Source of the DNA: Caulobacter segnis
GTDB lineage: Bacteria; Pseudomonadota; Alphaproteobacteria; Caulobacterales; Caulobacteraceae
Length of the DNA: 64,000 nucleotides
Direction: 5' to 3'
NCBI RefSeq assembly: GCF_029543125.1
Contig: NZ_JARQWW010000002.1
Location: forward strand, 186,001 to 250,000
Of this stretch, positions 18,858 through 25,961 are shown piece after piece. The translations under genes and the position numbers were made by a program. The notes below the pieces were generated by a model that saw only the letters and a program-made list of their open reading frames with translations, was not told the DNA's origin and did no database searches. Every line of letters starts with the position of its first letter. The first letter of the stretch is position 1.

Positions 18858-19868
18858 TTATTCCGCCGGCTTGCCGGTCTTGGCTTCGAGCGCAGCGCGT
18901 TCGGCGCGCACGGCTTCCAGCGTCTTCCTGGCCTCGGCGATCTTGGCCGCGTCCTTGTCGTTCTCCGCCGCCGCTAGGGCGCCGGTGGCCTCCATTTCGC
19001 GGACCGGGATCAGGTGCGTGTTGTCGGCAGGCAGGAAGCCGCCGATGGACAGCTTGGCGAGGTTGGCGCGCTGGCGCTCGGCGTCCGGGCCCGTACCCTT
19101 GCCGTAGGTCAGCATGAACTGCCGCACCTTCTCCTTCACCGCCGGATCAAGATCCTTGCGCCAGACGATCGGGTCTTCCGGCAGGCGTGGCGACTCCCAG
19201 ATCACGCGGATCTGGTTGGCGGCGCTTTCACCGCGCTCGCGGTTCAGTCGGATCGAGGTGGAGTTGTTGGTGGCCACGTCCAGCACGCCCTTGCCGACGG
19301 CGAAGAGGTTGGCCTGGTGATTGGCGGCGCGCACGGTCTTGAAGCAGCGCTCCGGCTTGATGCCCTTGGGCGAGAACAGATAGGTCATCGGCGCCAGGGT
19401 CCCCGAGGTGGACTTGGCGTCGCCGATGCCGAAGTCGAGACTCTTGTCGCACTTCAGCACGTCTTCCAGCGTGGTCTTGCTGGAGGCCGGCACGATCAGC
19501 ACCGACTTGTAGCCGTCAGCGCCCGACGGATCGAAGGTGCGGGCGAAGACTTCGCCGTTGGAGCGGCGCACCGCCTCCAACCCCGACTGGTTGGAGAACC
19601 AGGCCACGTCGGTCTGCTTGAAGCGCATGGCCTCGATCAGCGAGGTGTAGTTCGACTGGAAGAACGGCTTGATCTTGTAGCCGGTGGCCTTCTCCATGTC
19701 GGCGAGGATGGGTCCCCACTCGGTCTGCAGGCCTTGGGCGTTCTCGACCGCCAGGATCGAGAAGTTGACCGTCGTCGGACCGCCAGCGCCCGGATCGGGC
19801 TTGCCGCAGCCGGCGAGGCCGAACAGGGCGAGGGCGGCGGCGCCAGCGAGGATGCTGCGGCGGATCAT
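18858..19868 (-). CDS. phnD: PhnD-type phosphonate-binding lipoprotein
   Basis: Periplasmic substrate-binding component of 336 residues. The N terminus is a lipoprotein signal, with the lipobox ending LAGC and Cys21 as the expected acylated residue. The body matches PhnD: YKIKPFFQSNYTSLIEAMRF, DVAWFSNQSGLEA, GTLAPMTYLFSPKGI, and ATNNSTSIRL near the binding cleft. A C-terminal charged, Ala/Glu-rich extension (about residues 290-336) is longer than in E. coli and likely helical. Its ATG overlaps the phnC stop as ATGA. Confidence 0.93.
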   Translation of the reverse strand: MIRRSILAGAAALALFGLAGCGKPDPGAGGPTTVNFSILAVENAQGLQTEWGPILADMEKATGYKIKPFFQSNYTSLIEAMRFKQTDVAWFSNQSGLEAVRRSNGEVFARTFDPSGADGYKSVLIVPASSKTTLEDVLKCDKSLDFGIGDAKSTSGTLAPMTYLFSPKGIKPERCFKTVRAANHQANLFAVGKGVLDVATNNSTSIRLNRERGESAANQIRVIWESPRLPEDPIVWRKDLDPAVKEKVRQFMLTYGKGTGPDAERQRANLAKLSIGGFLPADNTHLIPVREMEATGALAAAENDKDAAKIAEARKTLEAVRAERAALEAKTGKPAE

Positions 19869-20671
19869 TGCGGAGCTCCTTCCCAGAACACGTCTTCGAA
19901 TTCCGGGCCGTAGATGTCGATAAGGGTCTTGCGGTCGAGACCGGACGCCGGTCCGTCATAGACCTTCTGACCCGCTTTGAGAGCGACCACGCGGTCGCAG
20001 TAGCGCAGGGCGTAGTCGACCTGGTGCAGAGTGACGACGACGGTGAGGCCGTCCGTCTTGTTCAGGTCGCGGAGCAGCTCCATGACCTTGCGGGCGGAGA
20101 CGGGGTCGAGCGAGGCGACCGGCTCGTCGGCCAGAATGATCTTGGCCTTCTGAACCAGGGCGCGGGCGATGGCGCCGCGCTGCTGCTGGCCGCCGGACAG
20201 GGTGTTGGCGCGCTGGGCGGCGTAGTCCGCGACACCCACGCGGGCCAGGGCGGCCATGGCGGCGTTCTGCGTCTCGGCCGGCCAGCGGCCGAGCAGGCCG
20301 CGCCAGAAGTTGATGCGCCCGAGCGAGCCGAGCACCACATTGGTGAACAGGCTCAGCCGGCCCACCAGATTGAATTGCTGGAAGATGAACCCGATGCGGA
20401 TGCGCGTGTGGCGCACGTCGTCGGCGACCTTGCCCTTCGCCTGGATCTTCGCGCCGAACGCCTCGATGCGGCCTTCGCCGGCGTCGATGGTCTGCAGGCC
20501 GCTGATCGAGCGCAGCAGGGTCGACTTGCCTGAGCCCGAGGGCCCGATCAGGGCGATCATCTCGCCCTTGGCCACGTCGAGCGAAACCCCGCCGAGGGCT
20601 TTGCGCGCGCCGAAGGTCTTGGCGGCCTGGCGTATCGAAAGAACGGCGCCGGAGGGCTCTTTGGCGGTCAT
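19865..20671 (-). CDS. phnC: PhnC-type ABC transporter ATP-binding protein
   Basis: Cytoplasmic ATPase of 268 residues. Walker A is IGPSGSGKSTLL, the Q loop is IFQQFNLVGRL, the signature is LSGGQQQRGAIARAL, Walker B is IILADEPVASLDP, and the switch His follows in TLHQVDYAL. The LVGRLS stretch and the charged segment before it are typical of PhnC. I start at MTAKEPSG (20671), with AGGTG about 12 bases upstream; a GTG eight codons earlier is possible. First gene of phnCDE, divergent from the ornithine decarboxylase gene. Confidence 0.93.
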   Translation of the reverse strand: MTAKEPSGAVLSIRQAAKTFGARKALGGVSLDVAKGEMIALIGPSGSGKSTLLRSISGLQTIDAGEGRIEAFGAKIQAKGKVADDVRHTRIRIGFIFQQFNLVGRLSLFTNVVLGSLGRINFWRGLLGRWPAETQNAAMAALARVGVADYAAQRANTLSGGQQQRGAIARALVQKAKIILADEPVASLDPVSARKVMELLRDLNKTDGLTVVVTLHQVDYALRYCDRVVALKAGQKVYDGPASGLDRKTLIDIYGPEFEDVFWEGAPQ

Positions 20672-20729
20672 GGAAGGGTTTTCACCTGTCACGAAACGCC
20701 CCCTTTGATGAAGGAGGGACAAGACGCCT

Positions 20730-20758
20730 TTGTGACGTGGGGCGGCGTTCGTCAACAA
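20730..20758. promoter_or_regulatory. Imperfect inverted repeat in the phnC/decarboxylase divergent region
   Basis: TTGTGACG at 20730-20737 faces CGTCAACAA at 20750-20758, differing by one inserted base. On the minus strand the same stretch reads ACGTCAC-N4-GCGTCTT, which loosely resembles the tandem seven-base pattern of a Pho box. Either reading is tentative; its position suits control of phnCDE. Confidence 0.25.
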
Positions 20759-20772
20759 GGGTCTTTACACAG

Positions 20773-20811
20773 GGGTCCGATTTCCCTATTTCGCACGGCT
20801 CCGGCGGACCC
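20773..20811 (+). promoter_or_regulatory. Possible structured 5' leader of the ornithine decarboxylase gene
   Basis: Seven-base arms GGGTCCG (20773-20779) and CGGACCC (20805-20811) can pair across a 25-base loop, about 60 bases before the start codon. Alphaproteobacterial ornithine decarboxylase genes are known to carry a conserved RNA leader (the speF motif). I cannot confirm by eye that this is a member, but the place and a strong outer stem are compatible. Confidence 0.3.
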
Positions 20812-20873
20812 GAAGTCCTAACAAGCGCTGCTAACGCCGGCCTGGGTTCAACAATCAATGGGGGTTACGTGAA

Positions 20874-22130
20874 TTGCACACGTACCATAAGCCCCTGGAC
20901 CTGGTCCGTGAGCGGTCTCCGGAACGTCCTGTCGCCCTGGCGCGACCGGACGCGGTGGCTGTAGCGGCGCGCTGGTTCCAGACGAATTTTAAAGGCGACG
21001 TCTTTTATGCGGTGAAGGCCAATCCTTCGCCGTGGGTGATCCGTGAACTCGCGGCCGCCGGCGTGAAGTCGTTCGATGTGGCGTCGGTCCCCGAGATCGA
21101 GCTGGTGGCGGAGCACGCGCCGGGTTCGCGCATGGCGTTCATGCACCCGGTGAAGAGCCGTCGCGCCATCGCGGCGGCCTATCACGACCACGGCGTGCGG
21201 ACCTTCTCCCTCGACACCCATGAGGAGCTCGAGAAGATTCTCGAGGCCACGGGCGGCGCGAAGGACCTCAATCTGATCGTCCGCCTCGGCGTGGCGGCGG
21301 AAGGCGCGTCCTACTCGCTGTCGGGCAAGTTCGGCGTCGATCTGCATCAGGCTCCCGCCCTGCTCCTGGCCGCGCGCCAAGCGACGCAGGACCTGATGGG
21401 CGTGTCGTTCCACGTGGGCTCGCAGTGCATGCGCCCCACCGCCTATCAGGCTGCGATGGCCCAGGCCTCGCGCGCCCTTGTCCGCGCCGGCGTGTTCGCC
21501 GACGTGGTCGACGTGGGCGGCGGCTTCCCCTCGGTCTATCCGGGCATGGTTCCGCCGGACATGAGCGAGTACCTGGCCTCCATCGACCGCGGCTTCGCCG
21601 AGATGATGGTCCACGAGACCACCGAGCTGTGGTGCGAACCCGGTCGGGCCCTCGTGGCTGAAGCCTCGTCGCTGCTGGTCAAGGTCGAGCTGAAGAAGGG
21701 CGACGCGCTCTATCTGAACGACGGCTCGTACGGCTCGATGTTCGACGCGGCCCACTTCAAGTGGCCGTTCCCGGTCAAGTCGTACCAGGCTGACGGCTCC
21801 GGCGAGCCGGAAGGTGAGCTGAAGCCGTTCCGCTTCTATGGCCCGACCTGCGACTCCATCGACCACATGCCCGGGCCGTTCTACCTGCCCGAGAGCGTGA
21901 ACGAGGGCGACTACATCGAGATCGGCATGCTCGGCGCCTATGGCGTCGCCATGGCGACCCGGTTCAACGGCTACGGCGACAGCGACAGCGCCATTGTCGA
22001 GGACGCGCCGATGGCTTCGATGTTCGGTCTGGCCCGTCGGTCGATCCCGACCCCGGCCGCCAAGTCGGAGACCAACGTGGTCCGCCTGTCCCGCCCCAAG
22101 GGCGGCCGCAAGCAGCGCCGCAAGCGCTGA
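20874..22130 (+). CDS. Type III PLP ornithine (lysine/ornithine) decarboxylase
   Basis: 418-residue alanine-racemase-fold decarboxylase that makes putrescine (possibly cadaverine). The PLP lysine is in FYAVKANPSPW. Other landmarks are the HVGSQC stretch, DVGGGFPSVYPG (phosphate-binding glycines), WCEPGRALVAEA, and the second active-site segment YGPTCDSIDHM, whose Cys and Asp come from the dimer partner. The C terminus carries a basic tail rich in Arg/Lys. No in-frame ATG or GTG precedes the conserved start, so translation most likely begins at TTG (20874), with GGGGG about nine bases upstream. A terminator follows, then the deoxyhypusine-synthase-like gene; together they form a polyamine locus. 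Confidence 0.92.
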   Translation: MHTYHKPLDLVRERSPERPVALARPDAVAVAARWFQTNFKGDVFYAVKANPSPWVIRELAAAGVKSFDVASVPEIELVAEHAPGSRMAFMHPVKSRRAIAAAYHDHGVRTFSLDTHEELEKILEATGGAKDLNLIVRLGVAAEGASYSLSGKFGVDLHQAPALLLAARQATQDLMGVSFHVGSQCMRPTAYQAAMAQASRALVRAGVFADVVDVGGGFPSVYPGMVPPDMSEYLASIDRGFAEMMVHETTELWCEPGRALVAEASSLLVKVELKKGDALYLNDGSYGSMFDAAHFKWPFPVKSYQADGSGEPEGELKPFRFYGPTCDSIDHMPGPFYLPESVNEGDYIEIGMLGAYGVAMATRFNGYGDSDSAIVEDAPMASMFGLARRSIPTPAAKSETNVVRLSRPKGGRKQRRKR

Positions 22131-22154
22131 GACGCCTGATCTGACGAAGTGCGG

Positions 22155-22182
22155 AAGGGCGAAGTGAGAGCTTCGCCCTTTT
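22155..22182 (+). terminator. Rho-independent terminator after the decarboxylase gene
   Basis: Perfect 10-bp stem (22155-22164 with 22171-22180), six-base loop, then TTTT and a further T-rich stretch. It separates the decarboxylase transcript from the next gene, which therefore likely has its own promoter in the AT-rich segment 22205-22255 (with TATATAG at 22232). Confidence 0.8.
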
Positions 22183-22312
22183 CGCTTTTGGGGCGTTGGA
22201 CGGAAGCGCTTAAAAAATATCGCAAACCGTCTATATAGCCGCCCCTATAGAAACACCCCTCGCCGGTCGCTCCGTCCCGGCGTGTCAGCGGGTCACGACG
22301 GGCGCTCACTTT

Positions 22313-22326
22313 CAGAGGATCCTCTG
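22313..22326 (+). promoter_or_regulatory. 14-base palindrome covering the ribosome site of the next gene
   Basis: CAGAGGATCCTCTG is a perfect palindrome that ends three bases before the ATG at 22330 and contains the only good ribosome-binding sequence (AGAGGA). It could be a protein operator, or could limit translation through pairing between transcripts. Confidence 0.4.
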
Positions 22327-22329
22327 GCC

Positions 22330-23382
22330 ATGAACGCTCCCGTTCCGAACACCAAGGCTGAACTGCTTCAGAAGACCGTCGAGCACGTCGACATGACGTC
22401 CTTCGACGCCCGGCCGATCATCGACTCCATGCGCAAGATGTCGTTCTCGTCGCGCGACACCGCCCGCGCCGCCGACATCTTCAACATGGCGCTGGAAGAC
22501 AAGGACTGCTCGCCGTGGCTGATCCTGGCCGGCTCCACCTCGGCGGGCGGCTGCATGCACGTCTACCGTGACATGGTGAAGTTCGGCATGATCGACGCGA
22601 TTGTGGCGACCGGCGCCTCGATCGTCGACATGGACTTCTTCGAAGCCCTCGGCTTCAAGCACTACCAAGCGGCTGGTCCGGTGGACGACAACATCCTGCG
22701 CGACAACTACATCGACCGCATCTACGACACCTACATCGACGAAGAAGAGCTGCAGGCCTGCGATCACACGATTCTGGAGATCTGCAACCGCCTGGAGCCG
22801 CGCGGCTATTCCTCGCGCGAGTTCATCTGGGAGATGGGCAAGTGGCTGTCGGAAGGCAACGCCAAGAAGCCCGGCTCGCTGATCCAGACCGCCTATGAAG
22901 AAGGCGTGCCGATCTTCTGCCCGGCCTTCGTGGACAGCTCGGCCGGCTTCGGTCTGGTGAAGCACCAGAAGGAGCGGATCGCCGAGGGTAAGCCGTACCT
23001 GATGATCGACGCCGTGGCGGACTTCCGCGAACTGACCGACATCAAGATCGCGGCGGGCACCACAGGCCTGTTCATGGTCGGCGGCGGCGTGCCGAAGAAC
23101 TTCGCCCAGGACACCGTGGTCTGCGCCGAAATCCTCGGCGTGGAAGCCGACATGCACAAGTATGCGGTGCAGATCACCGTGGCCGACGTGCGCGACGGCG
23201 CCTGCTCGTCCTCGACGCTCAAGGAAGCCGCGTCCTGGGGCAAGGTCTCGACCACCTACGAACAGATGGTCTTCGCCGAAGCCACCACGGTCGTGCCGCT
23301 GATCGGTTCGGACGCCTATCACCGCGGCGCCTGGAAGGCCCGCACCAAGCCGCGCTGGGCCAAGCTGTTCGGCAAGGATTGA
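22330..23382 (+). CDS. Deoxyhypusine synthase-family protein (probable homospermidine synthase type)
   Basis: 350-residue NAD-dependent enzyme of the deoxyhypusine synthase fold. Family motifs include LAGSTSAGGCMHVYRDMVKF, TGASIVDMDFFEALG, CPAFVDSSAGFG, FMVGGGVPKNF, and ASWGK near the C terminus, where the Lys equals the catalytic lysine that carries the butylimine intermediate. Bacteria lack eIF5A, and bacterial homologues are thought to transfer the aminobutyl group to putrescine, giving homospermidine. Pairing with ornithine decarboxylase, the putrescine source, fits this. Start is taken at ATG 22330 (MNAPVPNTK); an upstream GTG at 22282 is in frame but has no ribosome site. Confidence 0.88.
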   Translation: MNAPVPNTKAELLQKTVEHVDMTSFDARPIIDSMRKMSFSSRDTARAADIFNMALEDKDCSPWLILAGSTSAGGCMHVYRDMVKFGMIDAIVATGASIVDMDFFEALGFKHYQAAGPVDDNILRDNYIDRIYDTYIDEEELQACDHTILEICNRLEPRGYSSREFIWEMGKWLSEGNAKKPGSLIQTAYEEGVPIFCPAFVDSSAGFGLVKHQKERIAEGKPYLMIDAVADFRELTDIKIAAGTTGLFMVGGGVPKNFAQDTVVCAEILGVEADMHKYAVQITVADVRDGACSSSTLKEAASWGKVSTTYEQMVFAEATTVVPLIGSDAYHRGAWKARTKPRWAKLFGKD

Positions 23383-23406
23383 TCCGCGAAGCTTTTGTGA
23401 CAATGG

Positions 23407-23437
23407 TCCCCCGGAACACCGTTCCGGGGGATTTTTT
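23407..23437 (+). terminator. Rho-independent terminator that contains the next gene's Shine-Dalgarno
   Basis: Perfect 10-bp stem (23407-23416 with 23422-23431), five-base loop, then six T (23432-23437). The 3' arm contains GGGGGA (23426-23431), which is the only ribosome-binding sequence for the ATG at 23441. Confidence 0.85.
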
Positions 23438-23440
23438 GTT

Positions 23441-24211
23441 ATGCGCTTCGTACTCGCCGCCGCCCTGCTTCTGACCGCCGGAACGGCTGTCGCGGCCCCG
23501 GCCAAGGAAGAGCCCAAGGGCTATCTGCCGACGCCGCTCGACACCACCATCATCGTGCCCCCCGCCCCGGTCGCCGGAACGACCCGCTATGAGGCCGACC
23601 GGACCATCTTCCTGTCGACCCGCTCGCTGAAGGACGGGCCGCGCTGGGCCCTGGCCCTGAAGGACGACCACTACGAGGGGCTGATGGGCGCCTTCGCCTG
23701 CGCCGTGGGCTTCACGCCGGACGAGAAGACCACGCCGACCCTGGTGAAGATCATGCACCGCATCGAGCCGGACCTGGACGCCGCCGTGCGCGCGGCCAAG
23801 ACGCTGTACCAGCGACAGCGGCCGTTCCTGATCGACGAAGGCGAGATCTGCCTGCCCAAGACAGACGCCCTCAAGAAGAGCCCGGACTATCCCTCCGGCC
23901 ACGGGACCCTCGGCTGGACCGCCAGCCTGATCCTGGCGGAGGCCGCGCCGGAGCGGGCCAGCCAGATCCTGCAGCGCGGCCGCGCCTTCGGCGAAAGCCG
24001 CATCGTCTGCGGCGTCCACAACGCCAGCGCCATCGAGGCGGCCCGCATCACCGGCAGCGCCCTGGTCGCCCGCCTGCACGGAGAGACGGCGTTCCGCAAG
24101 GACATGGACGCCGCCCGCGCCGAGGTCGCCAAGGCCCGCGCCACCACGCCCGCGCCGGATGCCGCAGCGTGCGAGACCGAGGCGGCCCTGATCGCAAAGC
24201 CGCCCTTCTGA
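23441..24211 (+). CDS. Exported class A acid phosphatase-like (PAP2 superfamily) protein
   Basis: 256-residue secreted phosphatase relative. The signal peptide is about residues 1-19 (AALLLTAGTAVAA). The PAP2 triad of motifs is mostly present: KX6RP as K120 to R127-P128, PSGH with His154 in DYPSGHGTLGW, and SRX5H with R187 and His193 in GESRIVCGVHNASAI. The Asp expected four residues after His193 is Ala197, so activity may be altered. Five Cys are conserved-looking (87, 137, 190 among them) and suit a periplasmic protein. The ATG lies four bases after the preceding terminator, inside whose stem its ribosome site falls. Confidence 0.85.
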   Translation: MRFVLAAALLLTAGTAVAAPAKEEPKGYLPTPLDTTIIVPPAPVAGTTRYEADRTIFLSTRSLKDGPRWALALKDDHYEGLMGAFACAVGFTPDEKTTPTLVKIMHRIEPDLDAAVRAAKTLYQRQRPFLIDEGEICLPKTDALKKSPDYPSGHGTLGWTASLILAEAAPERASQILQRGRAFGESRIVCGVHNASAIEAARITGSALVARLHGETAFRKDMDAARAEVAKARATTPAPDAAACETEAALIAKPPF

Positions 24212-24263
24212 CGGAACAACCAGGCGGCGCGGAGATTGTCCCTCCACACGAAGGAGGCTTCCC

Positions 24264-24476
24264 ATGTCCGAACAGCCGCAAAGCGAAGGCCGCAAGCAGA
24301 ACGCCGCCCAACCCCTAGGCGAACGTTCCGGCCTCGTCTCCGACAAGAAGACCGATCAGATCGGCAAGCACGAGCAGAAGACCGCCGGTCCCGACGGCGG
24401 CGACGCTACGGAAACCACGGAAAACCGCAGCTTCCGTGGCCCAGACAGCGATCCCGCCGAAGGCAAGCGCCGCTAG
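24264..24476 (+). CDS. Small hydrophilic hypothetical protein
   Basis: 70-residue, strongly charged and probably disordered protein, beginning MSEQPQSEGRKQNAAQPLGE and ending in a basic EGKRR. It contains no hydrophobic segment, Cys or recognisable domain. The case for a real gene is an excellent AAGGAGG site at 24250-24256, eight bases before the ATG. It lies 52 bases after the phosphatase gene and 35 before zur. The composition, rich in Glu, Lys, Gly and Gln, resembles small stress-related proteins, but this is not evidence of function. Confidence 0.7.
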   Translation: MSEQPQSEGRKQNAAQPLGERSGLVSDKKTDQIGKHEQKTAGPDGGDATETTENRSFRGPDSDPAEGKRR

Positions 24477-24511
24477 CGTCGCTTGCGCAGGAGCGGCCTG
24501 CGTTCTACCTG

Positions 24512-24991
24512 ATGGGCATGGGATGCGCTCACGAGCACGAACACCCCGGCCTATCGGGCCGATCACTGGCGGCGGAGCTGTCGGCCGCCGAAGCCCGCTG
24601 CGGCCGCGCCGACCAGCGCCTGACCCCGCCGCGCCGGCGCGTTCTGGAGCTGCTGCTGGAGGCCGGTCAGCCGGTGAAGGCCTATGATCTGATCGGCGCC
24701 TTCGGGACCGACGGCCAGGCCGCCAAGCCGCCCACCGTCTATCGCGCCCTGGAGTTCCTGGAGAAGCTGGGCTTCGCCCACCGCATCGAAAGCCTGAACG
24801 CCTACGTCGCCTGCAAGCATGGCGAGGCGGTGCATGCGGCGGCCTTCCTGATCTGCGACTGCTGCGGCGTAACCCAGGAGGTCGATCCCGCCGTGGGCAG
24901 CGCCATCGAGGCGGCGGGCGCCGCGGCCGGCTACAGCATCAGCACCGTGACCATTGAAGCGCACGGCATGTGCGCGGCCTGCCGCGCCTGA
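24512..24991 (+). CDS. zur: Zur, zinc-responsive Fur-family repressor
   Basis: 159-residue metalloregulator that represses zinc-uptake genes when zinc is bound. The winged helix includes RLTPPRRRVLELLLEAGQP and KPPTVYRALEFLEKLGFAH, closely following E. coli Zur. Metal sites: Cys101 in YVACKHGEAVH, structural Cys115/Cys118 in LICDCCG, and Cys154/Cys157 with His151 in IEAHGMCAAC. The N terminus MGMGCAHEHEH is His-rich and absent from E. coli Zur. Start could be 24512 or 24518; the nearest AGGAG is 18 bases upstream, so the start is uncertain. No zinc transporter gene is nearby. Confidence 0.9.
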   Translation: MGMGCAHEHEHPGLSGRSLAAELSAAEARCGRADQRLTPPRRRVLELLLEAGQPVKAYDLIGAFGTDGQAAKPPTVYRALEFLEKLGFAHRIESLNAYVACKHGEAVHAAAFLICDCCGVTQEVDPAVGSAIEAAGAAAGYSISTVTIEAHGMCAACRA

Positions 24992-25026
24992 GCGCAAGAC
25001 AACGAAAATAAATCGGGGGTGAAGCC

Positions 25027-25959
25027 GTGAGCGTGCAGACGGGGATCGAGGTCTGGCGCGGCGGCGTCAACACCTGGGAATGCGACGAGATGGGGCACAT
25101 GAACGTGCGCTTCTACGTCGCCAAGGCCATGGAGGGCGTCGCCGGTCTGGCCGCCGCCATGGGCATGCCCGGCGCCTTCACCGCCAACACCAACGCCACC
25201 CTGATCGTCCGCGACATCCACGTCCGCTTCCTGCGCGAGGCGCATGCCGGAACTCTGCTGTCCATCGAGGGCGGGGTCGTCGAACTGGGCGAGACCGAGG
25301 CGCGGCTGGTGCTGATCATGCGCCATGTGGACGGGACGCCCGCGGCCACCTTCCAGATCGGCGTCAGCCACACCACCCGACTGGGCGAGCCCTTCCCCTG
25401 GCCGGCGGCGGCCCTGGCCAAGGTCGACGCCCTGCGCGTGGAGGTCCCCGAGGCCGCCCGCCCCCGCAGCATCGATATCGCGCCCTTCGAAAGCCAAGCC
25501 AGCCTGGCGGCGGCGGACGAACTGGGCCTGGGCCGCATCGGCCTGGGCGTCATCGGCCCGCAGGATTGCGACGTGTTCGGCCGCATGCGGCCGGAGGTCT
25601 ATATCGGCCGCGTCTCCGACGGCGCCGCCTTCGTGGTCGGCGCGCCGCGGGCCGCGATCATCGAGCATGCGGAGCAGCAACCCGCCCGCGTCGGCGGGGC
25701 GGTGCTGGAGCTGCACCAGACCTTCGCCGCCTGGCCGCGCGCGGGTCAGAGGTTCGAGCTGCGTTCCGGCGTGCTGGGCGCGGAGACGCGGACTTTCCGC
25801 GTCATCCACTGGCTGCTGGATCCGGACACCGGCGCGCCGCTGGGCTCGGCCCTGGCCGTGGTCGCCGCCTTCGACCTGGACGCCCGCAAGCTGGTGGCCG
25901 TCACCGACGCCGCGCGCGACGCGGTCGCCAAGCTGTCGACGCCGGGTCTCGCCCGCTAG
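25027..25959 (+). CDS. Double-hotdog acyl-CoA thioesterase-like protein
   Basis: 310-residue protein that appears to hold two hotdog folds. The first (residues about 10-130) contains VNTWECDEMGHMNVRFYVAK, with the Asp and His typical of 4-hydroxybenzoyl-CoA thioesterase-like enzymes. The second (about 165-300) contains IGPQDCDVFGRMRPEVYIGR, a matching helix start with an acidic residue. Family members hydrolyse acyl-CoA esters; the acyl chain is unknown. GTG start at 25027 preceded by GGGGGTG. It follows zur by 35 bases and converges on the hydrolase gene with a two-base gap. Confidence 0.8.
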   Translation: MSVQTGIEVWRGGVNTWECDEMGHMNVRFYVAKAMEGVAGLAAAMGMPGAFTANTNATLIVRDIHVRFLREAHAGTLLSIEGGVVELGETEARLVLIMRHVDGTPAATFQIGVSHTTRLGEPFPWPAAALAKVDALRVEVPEAARPRSIDIAPFESQASLAAADELGLGRIGLGVIGPQDCDVFGRMRPEVYIGRVSDGAAFVVGAPRAAIIEHAEQQPARVGGAVLELHQTFAAWPRAGQRFELRSGVLGAETRTFRVIHWLLDPDTGAPLGSALAVVAAFDLDARKLVAVTDAARDAVAKLSTPGLAR

Positions 25960-25961
25960 CT

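Noticed and set aside
20773-20873. Firm assignment of the speF leader RNA
   Set aside because: Only an outer stem is visible; without a covariance search the match cannot be confirmed, so it is reported only as a candidate.
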